This document shows, piece by piece, positions 47,623 through 59,144 of a stretch of DNA of 64,000 nt. The translations under genes were made by a program, and so were the position numbers. Origin of the DNA: Gigaspora margarita. Taxonomy: Eukaryota; Glomeromycota; Glomeromycetes; Diversisporales; Gigasporaceae. Below the pieces are notes generated by a model. The model ran no database searches. It saw only the letters and a list, made by a program, of their open reading frames with translations, and was not told the origin of the DNA. Within the stretch, counting starts at the first letter, position 1; the number at the start of each line of letters is the position of its first letter. The stretch lies in assembly GCA_009809945.1 (NCBI GenBank), contig WTPW01000703.1:198601-262600 (forward strand). The letters are read 5' to 3'.

Positions 47623-48545
47623 AATTACTATAAGCTTTGATTTTATGATGTTTCTTCCCCTACATATTAACTTAAAATTAAATTTTTCAAAAAATAGAAC
47701 AAGGGGAGAAGAAAAATTGAGCTTTAAAATCAGATTAAAATTTTTCAGATTTTGCACAAAACAAAAATGTAACTTCACCAAAAACAAATATTTACTGATT
47801 TTAAGATGAGAAGCATATATAAAAACATGCTCTAAACAACTTTGCTTAGGTGATAGAATAAGGTTACCTTGTAAGAAAAGTAGGCTAACTATGTACCAAA
47901 GTTAAAAATTATCATTTTTCTTGATTGAACTTTTTTTCTTATTAGATAACCTACTTTGGCTATTAAGCAAAGTTGTTTGGCATATAATTTTACATCACAT
48001 TTGAGGTTTAAATGTGCTTTTAAGACCTTTTACTAAGTAAAAAATGGGTTTAAAGTTAGAAAAAATTTTTATTCTAAAAAATTTTTTTTTAAAAAAATTT
48101 TTTTCTAACTTTAAACCCATTTTTCACTTGGTAAAAGGTCCGAAAAGCACATTTCAACTTCAAATATAATGTAAAATTACATGCCGAACAACTTTGCTTA
48201 AGAGCCCAAAGTAGGTTACCTAATAAGAAAAAAAGTTCAATCAAGAAAAATAATAAATTTTAACTTTAGAACATAGATAACCCACTTTTNTTACAAGGTA
48301 ACCTACTTCCNTCGCCTAAGTAAAGTAGTTTAGAGCATGATTTTACATATGCTTCTTATTTTAAAATTGGTAAATATTTGTTTTTGGCAAAGTTACATTT
48401 TTGTTTTGTGCAAAATCGGCAAAATTTTAATCTAATTTTTAAGTTCAATTTTTTCTTCTCCCCTTGTTCTATATTTCTGAAAAATTTAATTTTAAGTTNA
48501 TATGTATGGGAAGAAACATCATGAAATNAAAGCTTATAGTAATTT
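47623..48545. repeat. 920-bp palindrome (giant foldback)
   Basis: Arms of about 450 bp (47623-48075 and 48088-48545) are inverted copies centred near 48081, where ATTTTTTTTT meets AAAAAAATTT. Matching words include GATTTTATGATGTTTCTTCC, GAACAAGGGGAGAAGAAAAA, AACAACTTTGCTTAGG and AAAAATGGGTTTAAAGTTAG. Mismatch is about 10%. Ns at 48290, 48311, 48499 and 48528 fall in the right arm. The 72- and 90-codon minus-strand frames are mirror products of the arms, not genes. Confidence 0.9.
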
Positions 48546-48596
48546 TTTTTTCCTCTTAGACAAGGCTCACCAAATATGACCTTTTTGATTTTATTA

Positions 48597-49225
48597 TATG
48601 GGCCGGTACAGAAAGATTTGTACTTCAAAAAATTTCATAATTTTGACACTAAGGAAAAATTTTTTTTTTCTTGATTAATTATTAAAAATTTTTTAGTATC
48701 AAATAAAATAGGTTTTAATCTAACTTATTATATTATTTTTATTGTTTTAACATTGTTTTATTTTAATAATTAAGCATATACAATTTACTGTATTTGAAAA
48801 AAATACAAAATTTTTTTTTTAAAAAAAAAATATATTTTAAATAATTTCGCAACCAATATGCAGTTCTATGAGCTTGTACTTCGCTAGTGCATTAATGTGC
48901 ATATGATAAAGATATGGTTAAAATTTGAGCAAAATTGGATTACTGGTTGTGAAGAAATTAAGCTTTAAAGTGAGGTAATTTGATTTTTTTTGCTATATAC
49001 CATATGTATAAATTACTATAGTAAATTAAATAGTAAAAAAAAAAGAAAAAAAGTTACTAATAATAAATTTTTTTATCTTATCAATAAAATAATCAAAATT
49101 TTTTTATTTTTATCAATCTGGTAACCTAATAAGTATATTAAATTAAAAAAATTAAAAATTAATTTGTACAAAAAATATTTTAATCAGAGCTATTTGAGGT
49201 ACAAATCTTTTTGCACCGGCCCATA
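48597..49225. mobile_element. TIR element with GGGCCGGT ends, 630 bp
   Basis: TATGGGCCGGTACAGAAAG, then TTTGTACTTCAAA, at the left is inverted at the right as TTTGAGGTACAAATCTTTTT, then GCACCGGCCCATA. Arms are about 33 bp. The interior is AT-rich, with a small TTCTTCACAACCAGTAATCC-type segment. Target duplication unclear because the flanks are TAT/ATA. Confidence 0.75.
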
Positions 49226-50727
49226 CTATAAAATAGTTCAAGTACCTGAAGGACAAAGATTATACAATATTGACATCATCTGGTTTAGACAACTAAACCA
49301 AATTTGACTTGCGCACGGTATCTTAGGAGATACCGACTAGTCCATCAGCCTCGCTCTACTATACAAGGGCATTCCCAAAAGGAAATATCCTTGGAAGTAA
49401 GAGGAAAAATCTAAACTAATAAAGGGTAAATACTAAAAAGGGCATAAAAGAAAAAAAATGAAAAACAAATAGTAGAAAAAAAAAGAAAAAAAAGAAAACA
49501 GAGCAAGGCCTCAGATCAATTAAGACCTGGCACCAATGCGGACTATTTAAAAAATTATATGATACTAAGTAAAATAGTTTCTACTCTAATTAAACTCAAT
49601 TATCATACCTAGGCAAAAAACTATTGCTAGAAAAAAAAATGCCTCTAATCTAGAAACTGTAGAGATAGGCAGAAAGAAAAAGAAAAAAGAAAACTATGGC
49701 TACAACAATATTCTAGAAAGAAATTTCATTTCAAGGGTTTCTCCAAAAGCTGAACACGTGTCATTCATTATTTATTTCAAGGGCCCAAAATTCACTCGTG
49801 ACTTAGATCCAATATGGTAGGCATAATTCCAAATTGGGAGAGGTAAACATTGCCAATCTTTTGGAGAGGGTATGCCAAAAAGCCCACTTTGTTGAAATTT
49901 CAAAAAAGCCAAAGGGACGAAGAAGCGCCAAATGGTCCAACTTGTTTTGTAGGTTTAAAACCATGTAAGTTTTGCAGCTCATAGAAAAATAGGCAGTATC
50001 TATACAATCCAAAAACATTTGAACTAGATGACAAAGACTTTTGGCTACTTAGTAACCAACTACTATTTAATAGTTCTTGTGTTTTACTTCAGGGTGATCT
50101 ATTCCAAGACTTCTTTTTTAGCTCTTTTCAGTTGCTCTGAATAGAGCACTTGTTCCCAAATACTCTAAAAAAAGTTTTATAATAAGAGGTTGCATATTAT
50201 CTATAGGTTTTCTGCATTTCAATTGTTTGGAAAAGTTGGTCCAGATGATCGTTAGAAAGAGTTGATTATTTATAATAAGCTTATAGTAATTATATATATA
50301 TTTTTTATAAATTTTATATGTAAAAAATTTTTATGTGACATATCGGTTGACTGTTATATAATTAATTAATTATTTATTTATTTTTGTTTATCTCTTTTAT
50401 GGAATCTCTAAACTAAATTTAACTTGAAGTCAATTCATTATAAAAGAGTTACTATATTAAAATAGTTTGTTCATTTTATATATTCATTTCATTACCCCAA
50501 AAGTCCTGAAAAGTAATTTTAACCAGAAAATTAACTTCAAACAACCTTAGTTCCTTCTGTTTGAAACCCAGTCATTAAAGCACAAGTTTTTATAATTATA
50601 TAAATTTAGACCATTCCAATTTAATTTAGTGGTTTACGTTACATCCTTGTCACGAGAGTAGGGTTATAAGAACTTTATTATAACAACTTTTTCAAAATAA
50701 TTAGTGATATTATCTCTTAATAAGTTC
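49226..50727. other. Unassigned spacer
   Basis: 49250-49480 includes a small hairpin (GGTATCTTAGGAGATACC). 49720-50100 has a 71-codon minus-strand frame without a recognised domain; its base composition is more balanced than its neighbours', so a decayed gene or element is possible. A partial copy of the 47187 MITE lies at about 50430-50560. Confidence 0.3.
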
Positions 50728-52370
50728 CCTGTAAGAAAAGTAGTATGGGTAGTAGTACAAGTTGGTGTCAGAAATATTCAAAATGGCACAGATTATGTGG
50801 TACATACAGAAACATTTCTTGGAATAGCATGGACATTATAGCAAAGAGTGGCATGTTATATTACATTATAAGAAATGGTACAGTCAGATAGCATGTATTA
50901 GTACATTACACACATGTAGGCTCATGATACGTGTTGGCTCATTTCGTGAAGAGTGAAAGATCAGTAAGTATTTTTTTTAAAAAAAGAGCGATATCTCATG
51001 ATTTCACTAATGAAGCTTTCCTGTGTATCTTAACAAAAAAAATTCTTTACAAAATTTTACTTTATATGCAGTTAGCTTGTTTATCTTATATTGATTACTT
51101 ATGTAAATTTATAGTTTAATAGTTAATACACATCATTATTATAGTGGCATATGAATTTAAGTTCATCTGTGCCAAATCCCATGCTGATTCAACAAGTAAA
51201 CTGCTACAAAACCCATGCTATTTATATCCATTTGGTATGGGCATACGGTCCTACATGGTCTACAAAATTCGTACCAATCCAGACCATACCCATACAAATC
51301 CAGATCATGACCCGTGCCCAGTGTTGGCATTGGACATATGTCCATCTAATTTTAGCATAATTGGACTGGACTGACATTGGTCATAGTACATGTCCAATAT
51401 GTCCAACAATTTACTAAAATTTTTAAAATTATTTATTATATAATTTATTTAAATCTATGTAAAAAAGAATTTAAAATTAATTCTAAATTAGCATAAGTTG
51501 CAATAGAATTTTTCATAAACCTAAGCAATAAAAGAATTCTATTTAATATATAACTCTAGAGTTACCAATTATTAATACTGTATTTGTTTGAATAAGGTAA
51601 TTTTTGGGTAAAATTGATTTTTGATCAATTGCAGATAGTTGCTACATAATAAAGTTTAGATTTTACTATGTAAATTGATAACTATCACTTAAGTAAACTT
51701 GTTTGGAATATCAAAATACATATATATCAAAGTTTTCATTACAATTGAAGAACTTTTTGTGATATATCATTTGATTTTTACATTCATCAAATATCTTTTT
51801 TTAAAAAAATTTAATTTTTTCATCTAATGTAAAAATTAAAAGTCAATTAATAAAACATTCTTCAATTTTCTAAAAATTTCTGAATATGTTTATTAAGTAG
51901 TAATAACTGATTTATATAGTAAACTTTGGACTTTACTATGTAGTGACTGTAGTCGATCGCGGGGTAGCTTATTTTCAGATCAAAGATGTTTTTGAGTATT
52001 TTGACATAAAGAAGGAGGTAGCTTATTTTAGATAGTAGCCTATTTTCAGTCACATATAGTATTACAATTACAGTTCCTTATATTGATTATAGTTATTTTT
52101 AAATTATTAATTATTTGAATTTTATCTATATATCAAAAGTATAGTATAATAATTCAAGCATAATAGTACAAAATTTTATAATTTGATTGGCCAATTGTCA
52201 CATGATTATGTACTAATTTAATATTACACAATGTCCAATGTCCAACCCCTTCTGGTCCAATGGACTGGACTGGACATAGGTGGTCCAATGTCCATGTCCA
52301 ATGTCCAGCCCAACACTGCCCGTGCTTATCTGATGCAACCTGTGCCGATCTGGTCAAATTTTCTTATAGG
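50728..52370 (-). mobile_element. Second copy of the 4924-type element, split by a hAT
   Basis: The left end CCTGTAAGAAAAGTAGTATG and right end ATTTTCTTATAGG match, in reverse, the ends of 4924-5989. Across about 500 bp the two are near-identical in word order (TGATTACTTATGTAAATTTA, TTTCACTAATGAAGCTTTCC, ATGATACGTGTTGGCTCATT). It is interrupted at 51319-52318 by a hAT element. Without that insert it is about 640 bp, shorter than the 1066-bp copy because the palindromic-module interior is missing. Confidence 0.78.
51319..52318. mobile_element. hAT element, 1.0 kb, with TGGACAT/ATGTCCA words
   Basis: Flanks CCCGTGCC (51311-51318) and CCCGTGCT (52319-52326) agree at 7 of 8. The ends are CAGTGTTGGCATTGGACAT and CCAGCCCAACACTG. 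Subterminal words TGGACATATGTCC, GGACTGGACTGACATTGG and CAATGTCCATGTCCAATGTC fill about 90 bp on each side. The AT-rich interior has no transposase. Confidence 0.85.
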
Positions 52371-52375
52371 AGTTA

Positions 52376-53208
52376 TGCAGGCAAATTTGCCTGCAAATTT
52401 TATTTTTTTGCACAATTGCTAAAAAAGTAGATAGAAGAGGTTCCCTAAAACATATTTAAATTAATTTAGTTAGATTTATACAATATTTTGGCAAAGTATT
52501 AATTTTAAAATTTGTCATATTAAAAATTTTACTAACTAAAGATTATATTTTCAGTTATATATAATATTATATCAAAAATATTAAAATATTTATCAGTGAA
52601 TAACTTTTGGTCCATTGATCCTCTTTGGATGCTTTAACTACCAAAATAATCATCTAAACTCCAATTATAGAATCCCAAGATCGATAATAATTTATTTTTA
52701 TTACAAATCTTTATCGATCTTAGGATATCGTGATCAAATTTTAACAATTTTGGGTTTATTAGAATTGTCTCACTGAGATGATCATTTTGGTAGTTAAATC
52801 ACCCAGAATGAATCAGTTATTCAATGTTAAAAATTTTTAATATATTAATAATAATTTCAATATATATAAATATAATACTTTTAGACCAAATTTAAACAAT
52901 TTTTTTGAAAAATGTTAATTTTTTTATTTTTAGTAAACTAAAAATAAAAATTTTAATAATAATTTGGGACCAAATATATTTAAAAAAATTTTTAAATTTA
53001 AAATTTTAATTATTTTCTTTGATTTTATAAAAATAGATTAATTTTAACTTTGTATAAATTTATAAAAAATATAGTTATTTATTGTAATTTATCATTTCAA
53101 AACAAAATATAAATCTAAAAGAATATTATAACAAAAATTAAATAAAATTTTGTAAAAAAATTTTTTAAAAATATTAAATAACTTTTTGCAGGCAAATTTG
53201 ACTGCACC
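52376..53208. mobile_element. TIR element containing a module foldback
   Basis: TGCAGGCAAATTTGCCTGCA at the left faces TGCAGGCAAATTTGACTGCA at the right. Inside, 52600-52830 is a foldback with TAACTACCAAAATAATCATC and GAATTGTCTCACTGAGATGA, i.e. the shared module. The rest is AT-rich. Confidence 0.65.
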
Positions 53209-53572
53209 TACCCTACACATTAAGAGATAAAAGTTTTCCGAAATTTTCTGCATATATGGTAAGGGAGAAGGCAGAAGGGGTAACGTAAACCACCGAATTA
53301 AATTGGTCTGGCCTTAATTATATAAAACAAAACTCATTATATAAAAATGGGTTTGAAATCTATCTTAAGAGCAAAAGATTCGCGACATGAAATTGTTAAC
53401 TTCTAACTTTTTAAAAATTAAAATATGGCATTATTTCTTTTTTTAAAAAAAAAGCAGAATTTCTTTGCCTTAATTGAATATTACGATTTTTTAATTATTT
53501 TGTAAGCATTTTAAGCACTATAGATGCGTAGCTTTTTTATTTTTACTTTTCGAAAAAATGCACATGAATAAC

Positions 53573-53822
53573 TTAGGTCGTTTGAAGTTGATTCTTCGGT
53601 TAACATCACTTTTCCAGGACTCCCGTGAAGGGGGAGGGGAGTAAAATGAAATGAACATATGAAACGAACATATAAAAATTAACAAAGGTGGGCAATTTCA
53701 TTGGTTGATGTAAATCAGGTAACTGACGGGAGTCATCCAACGTTTTGATTGGGTGTTCGTTTTCGGGGGACTTCAGCTGGGGGGTGATGTTAACCGAAAA
53801 ATTAACTTCAAAACGGACTTAA
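53573..53822 (+). mobile_element. Short MITE, copy 2, 250 bp
   Basis: TCGTTTGAAGTTGATTCTTC, then GGTTAACATCAC, faces GTGATGTTAACCGAAAAATT, then AACTTCAAAACGG. The interior (GTGGGCAATTTCATTGGTTG) is the reverse complement of the 47187-47420 copy. It is less decayed and GC-richer than that copy. Confidence 0.75.
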
Positions 53823-53990
53823 TATAATCCTTCTTGACTTCAAGAAACATAATCAACCAGTATAAATTAATATAAATTATGACGAGCTTGCTCAAAATAG
53901 CATTGAGCAACCACATCAACGAAAAAATGATCTTAAAATAATATATGTAAGGTAGTTAGGCGCAGCTAAGTTCTATGATGATATCACGTA

Positions 53991-54317
53991 TAGTGATGGG
54001 CAACGCGCGGGATTCAAAAAATCCCGCGCGGGATTTTTAATATGAGATTATCCGGCTTGCATTAACATATCATCCAGTCTGTATTAAAAATAAATTAGTA
54101 AGTATATTATACTCAATCCCGCGAATCCCGCGCATGATTTTTGAAAAAATCGTGATTTGCCCAAACGCTCATAGATTTCCCACAAAAACATTAATAAATG
54201 AGTTTACCCCCTAACGTGACTTCACCCTAATCTCACCCTGACCCTAAGGGGTTGCATTGGATAAAAGTCACGGGAGGGGTAAAATTTTTTGTGGGAGAGC
54301 TGATTTGCCCATCACTA
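53991..54317. mobile_element. hAT MITE with CCCGCGCGGGAT words
   Basis: Flanks ATCACGTA (53983-53990) and ATCACGTG (54318-54325) agree at 7 of 8. The ends are TAGTGATGGGCAA and TTTGCCCATCACTA. Inside the left end, GCGCGGGATTCAAAAAATCC and CGCGCGGGATTT form GC-rich palindromes, rare in this genome; AATCCCGCGAATCCCGCG recurs near 54115. No coding sequence. Confidence 0.88.
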
Positions 54318-54363
54318 ATCACGTGATATATTGATCAGTATTCAATTTATCTAAAAACATAAT

Positions 54364-54990
54364 CCTAATTTGGCGCAGTGCACTAAAGATCTCTATGGTA
54401 TCTGTGAACAAATTACACGATTTGGTACCATTCGATTCGTCCGATGAGCGAGTCGGATGGCACTAAAATTATGTGATCTTGATCGATAGTTCACGAGATA
54501 TCGTCATTTAACCAAAATAACTTGTGTAAAGCCAAATTTGAAATTAGCATACAATCGTAGATAACTTTTGATAGACTGGTCCGTTTTTGATGATTTTAAC
54601 ACCAAAACGACCGCCCTGAAGAGACAATTCCAAGAGCCCAAAACGCTAAAATCAAATTACGGGATCATCACTTTTGAGAAAATTCTAACGATCTCGTGAT
54701 CCCGTGATTGGATTTTAACGTTTTTGGGCGTTGGAATTGTCTCTTCATGACGGTCATATTATCAAAATTTATCTATGATTTTATGCCAATTTTCAAAAAT
54801 TATATGATATATATATTGGGTTATTTTGGTTAAATGATAATATCTCGTGAAACACCGACCAGAATCACATTATTCTGGCACCATTCGATGTCTCGATGAG
54901 ACGAATCGAATGTGCCAAAATCGCATGATTCTGATCAACAGTTTGTGAAATATCGTTAGTGCGTCGAATTAAGCACTGCACCAAATTAGG
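54364..54990. mobile_element. TIR element with three module palindromes, 627 bp
   Basis: The ends CCTAATTTGGCGCAGTGCAC and GCACTGCACCAAATTAGG are inverted. The second ring of inverted sequence (GTTCACGAGATATCGTCATT facing GATAATATCTCGTGAA) continues inward. Module palindromes sit at about 54425, 54610-54745 and 54885 (GTCTCGATGAGACGAATCGA). The 54560-54770 core is a foldback (GATCATCACTTTTGAG facing GATCTCGTGATCCCG). Confidence 0.75.
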
Positions 54991-55361
54991 CATATCTACA
55001 TTAGTATATTGGATTAGGATTCTGACAGATTTAAATTCAAAGTTGATTTAAATTCACTTAAATTAAAATGAAATTTTAAATTTCAAAGTTGATTATATAA
55101 TGAATATTTGGTAAAACAGTAATATCCAATAGCTTATAAATACTAATTCTAACCTCTAAGTGCACATCTAAAAGATGTGCACTTAAATGATTTGACTGTC
55201 TTTATTTTGTGATATTTAAATAAGTCAAATGTTTTTTAAAACCAAAACATTATTTATATCAGGAAAATTAAAAAGATTTTAACTAGTTACATTAAACAAT
55301 AATATTGACAACAACCAATAATATATTCAAAATATAATTATTTAAATTGAACCATTTGCTA

Positions 55362-57918
55362 TTAATCCCTTCTTTTAAATATAAGCTCAATTGGATGTGA
55401 AACTGCTTGAAATTTAAGCTTTAACCCATCTTTATGTATACTATTGGGAGCTAATGAAATTTCATATTTACGTACTATAATAAAATGTTATTAATATATA
55501 TCATACATACTTATAAAAATCAATCTTAAGATGGACATACATACATAACAAACATAATACCATTCTTTGTTCAATAAGAGAAAAGTTATTTCCCAGGCAC
55601 CTATTTTTTTAAAAAATTATCATTATTAATATACTATATATATTGATAAATGATACAATTAAAATAATAATAGTGAAAAGGCAAACTAACATCCTAGATC
55701 CACCACCAAAAGCCAACCAAGAGTAATTTTCACTATTTGCATTTTCTTTTTCAAATCTCTCAGGCAAAAATTCTTCAGGCTTGTCCCAAAGTTTTGATGA
55801 ATGATGTATTCCATATATAAACAATTCCAGAAGTGAACCAGCTGGAATTACAAAATCTTTAAATTTTAAATCTTCAGTTAATTCACGAAATATCAAAGTT
55901 GATGCCTATTTATTAATAATAAAGATAAAGTTGTAAATCATATGGTTGTTTATTTATTTATTTATTTTAAAAAGTAATAATGTATAAATATATACTAACT
56001 GGTGGATACATTCTAAGGTTTTCATAAATAACCATATTTAAATATTTTAAAGATTTATGTTGTTCTGTTGATGGTATTAAATTGTCACCAAGTACTCTCA
56101 ATACTTCTTCTCGGGCATTTTCTTGAACATCCTACATAAAGATATATAGCTGTTCAGTAAATATAATAATATCAATTATGCAGTAAAAATAACAAATATA
56201 TATCTACTTTATGAGTCGATAATACATATAAAAGAGTTGATAAAGCATTTGAAGCTAATTTATAATAAATATGTTAGATATTATGATGTTATAAAAACTA
56301 TATGTATTCACTTTAAATATGATTATTAGTATGCACTTACTTGTATCATGACCAGCAAGCATAAAAACTGCCATATTATGCTATTAAATTAAAATCATTG
56401 TTAATAAAACTTGATCTATAGTAATAAAATAAAAGGAATTTTTAACATACTCTTAGTTCAGTATCTGATAACATTTGATTATCTTGATTTTCGTTAGCAT
56501 TTAACATAAGTTCTAAAAGATCTCCTCGAGACTTTCCAGCAGCTAAAGCTTTATGTTTCTCTTTAATAATTTCTTTAAACAAATTGCTTAATTTATCAAC
56601 TTTTTTAAGGTTTTGTTGTCTTATCACTGGAATACGTTCAGTTCTGAAAAGAATAGATATTGGATCCATTATGATTTTTTGAACATCATTATATGCTTTT
56701 ACATAGACATTATCCGGATTATCAAGATTCTAAATCAAATATTTATTTAAATATAGAATTGGCTGATTATTTATAATTAATAATTTCACTTGCACTTACA
56801 TTAAAATCAAATCCGAAAGCAACTTTTCCAAGAACATCTAAAGTAAACCTATGAATATTTATATTATAATATTATTTTTAAAAAAAATTATAAAAGGCAT
56901 ACAAAAAATAATTTCTTACCTTTGCATTAAACTTTTAATTTCAATAGGTGTTTTATCGATTGTTTCTAAAATATCCATCATCTTTAATGCAGTTTCTGAA
57001 AAAAGATGCAATGGTAAAGTTTTGAATGCAGGATTGCACACACGTCTAAATACAATTAACATGATTAACTAATTAAAAAAAATCTCAAGATTGAATCACC
57101 CAATAATTGACTAAAGCTAATGTTCGAAATAGCTATTTAATGATAGTATTGTATTAGCCAATTTTGCCAGCAACTAATTCATGCTTGATTTATAACTAGC
57201 ATTGGCTAGATATAAATTTCAACGAATTTTATCAGAACCATTACTCAAGTGCTCTACAGGACTACTTGGTCTTGGCCAAATCTCAACTATCAGCTTTAGC
57301 AACGGCAAAAAAGAAAGAGATGTAGAGATACCTATGTCTTTTCCAAACCTAAAAAATAAAAAGTTAAATTGCGACAGTGAGATTTATCAAGGAAAAAAAA
57401 AAATTTAAATAGCACTTACGTCACCACTTGAGAAAGCAACATTGGTTCCAAGGTATTCGGCAAATGAAGAATTTGGTAAAAACTCTTCCATTTTTACTTT
57501 AGGATAAACATCTGTTTAAAAAAAGGTTTGATTAGAAATTACGCAAATCTGATTTGTTAGACTAATTATACCTGTCTGCAATAAAATATTCTTTGCAATT
57601 ACTGGATCGGTTATCATGAAAATCCACCTTCCAAATTGATGACGCTGTATAAATGGCAAATTATTAGTCAAAAACTAAAGTTTATAATTATATATATGCT
57701 TTGATAAATTTTACCTTAACGACTCCATCTTTTTCAAAATATTTTTTAAAATTTGTGTATAGCTTGTCGTGCCCTACTTGTTTAGTAATAATCCCTAAAA
57801 ATATGTCAAAAAATGTAATTGTGTGAATATTTTTAAGGCCATCTGGAACCTTGGAGTTTATCTTATAATGTACTATAAGTAAGATAATAACAATCGCTGG
57901 GAAGGCCCAAAAAATCAT
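55362..57918 (-). CDS. Cytochrome P450 monooxygenase, 13 exons, 480 aa
   Basis: Exons (minus strand, 5' to 3'): 57715-57918, 57572-57644, 57420-57511, 57332-57348, 56920-57045, 56800-56848, 56451-56729, 56341-56380, 56208-56254, 56000-56131, 55691-55905, 55545-55600, 55362-55474. They total 1443 nt and stay in frame across every GT-AG junction. An N-terminal membrane anchor (residues 1-18, MIFWAFPAIVIILLIVHY) places it on the ER. Signatures: WKRHRR (125-130, C-helix), AGHDTT (289-294, oxygen-binding I-helix), ENLR (346-349, ExxR), PERF (401-404) and FGGGSRMC with haem-ligand Cys426. It would hydroxylate a lipophilic substrate using electrons from a P450 reductase; the substrate is unknown. 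ATG 57918 is used because only TTG lies upstream in frame. Exon 4 is a 17-nt microexon encoding VWKRH. Confidence 0.93.
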
Positions 57919-58319
57919 GGTTATTGGCTTCAATAGAGATGTTCAACGTTATGTGCAGTGATTTTTATACCTAACAGGCGTCAAATAAAGTTATAATCTT
58001 CGGTATATTATTATTCCGGAACAAATTAATTATGGATATGATTTGTGGGTACGCATGTATATAGTACGCACGTACGTATGTGCATTGCATAATCTTACTT
58101 TAAAGTTTAAAAAAAAAAAAAAATTAGTTAACTAAACAAGATTATTGGTACGGAGAAAAAGGTATTTTTAGCAGGAATTTTATGAATATGTAAAAAAAAA
58201 CTTTAACTATAGATTAAAGTATGGAAATAATGTTCCACAGTCCTAATGTTTACCCTAATTTCTCCGCCAATTTTATTATCAGTGCTAAAATTTACCAGGA
58301 ACGTAGTACAATGTATGGT
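57919..58319. other. P450 upstream region
   Basis: No gene. It holds ACGCACGTACGTATGTGCAT-type alternating purine/pyrimidine DNA (58047-58087) and an A run at 58110. It presumably contains the P450 promoter on the minus strand; no specific element is identifiable. Confidence 0.35.
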
Positions 58320-59045
58320 TTACTGGAGAGTTATTTCAATACAAACTTTCTCAACTACATGCAGTAATAGCAAATAAATTTTACAGTAAATCCTGATAGA
58401 AATCGCGGCTGTTAATTCCAATAAAACTAACTCAACGCATACTGCATGTACCACAATAGCTCGTAAGTTTCATAACAAAAAATTTTTACAATAATTTCTG
58501 ATAGGATTTATGCCTATATTTCCGATACAAACTAACTAAACCTTAACCATATAATGTCTATATCACCACAATAGTCAGTAAGTTCTGCAGCAAAATTTTT
58601 TACAGCAAACATGATAGTAATTTCAATACAAAAACTAATTCAATCTTAATCGCATAATGTGCAACACAATTATCATTATTTTTTATAGCAAACTTGTTTA
58701 CGGTAAATTATAATATTGTAGAATTCACAACTGTAATTCCAGCACAAAATGTGTATCATGATAGCAAGTTTCATAGTAAAATTCTCATAATAGATCATGA
58801 TAGAATTTACGACTATAATTCAACACAGCTTTAATTGCATACTGTGTATCACTATAGTTGTTTGTAATTTTTTTGTAACAAATTTTTTACAATAAGTTAT
58901 GAGAATAATTTCAATACATACATATGCCACCGCAACCTAACTTAACCACATATTGTGTCATCGTGATAGCTCATAAGCTTTGTAATAGAATTTTACAGTA
59001 AATCAAATAGAAATTATGACAATTTCAATACAATCTAACTCAAGA
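58320..59045 (+). repeat. Degenerate minisatellite, period about 100 bp, about 7 units
   Basis: Each unit contains an ACAAACTAACTCAACCTTAA-like word, CATACTGTGTATCAC, ATAGCTCGTAAGTTTCATA, AAAATTTTTTACA and ATGATAGAAATTACGAC, in that order. Unit starts fall near 58424, 58526, 58628, 58741, 58828, 58930 and 59026. Units differ by 25-35%, so the array is old. No conserved frame. Confidence 0.75.
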
Positions 59046-59144
59046 ATTAAAAAAAAATAATAAAGAATCTTAAATAAATGGTCTTATAATTCATTTAAGA
59101 ATGCGAGATGTTTGTTACTTTTGATTATTTAAGCTTGAGTAAAA

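Noticed and set aside
47569-48628. Two similar minus-strand proteins (72 and 90 aa)
   Set aside because: They are the two arms of one long palindrome read from the same strand or its mirror, without a gene-like context.
51144-51374. Overlapping 76-, 69- and 60-aa frames on both strands
   Set aside because: They lie in the subterminal word-repeat region of the 50728-52370 element and the adjoining hAT end.
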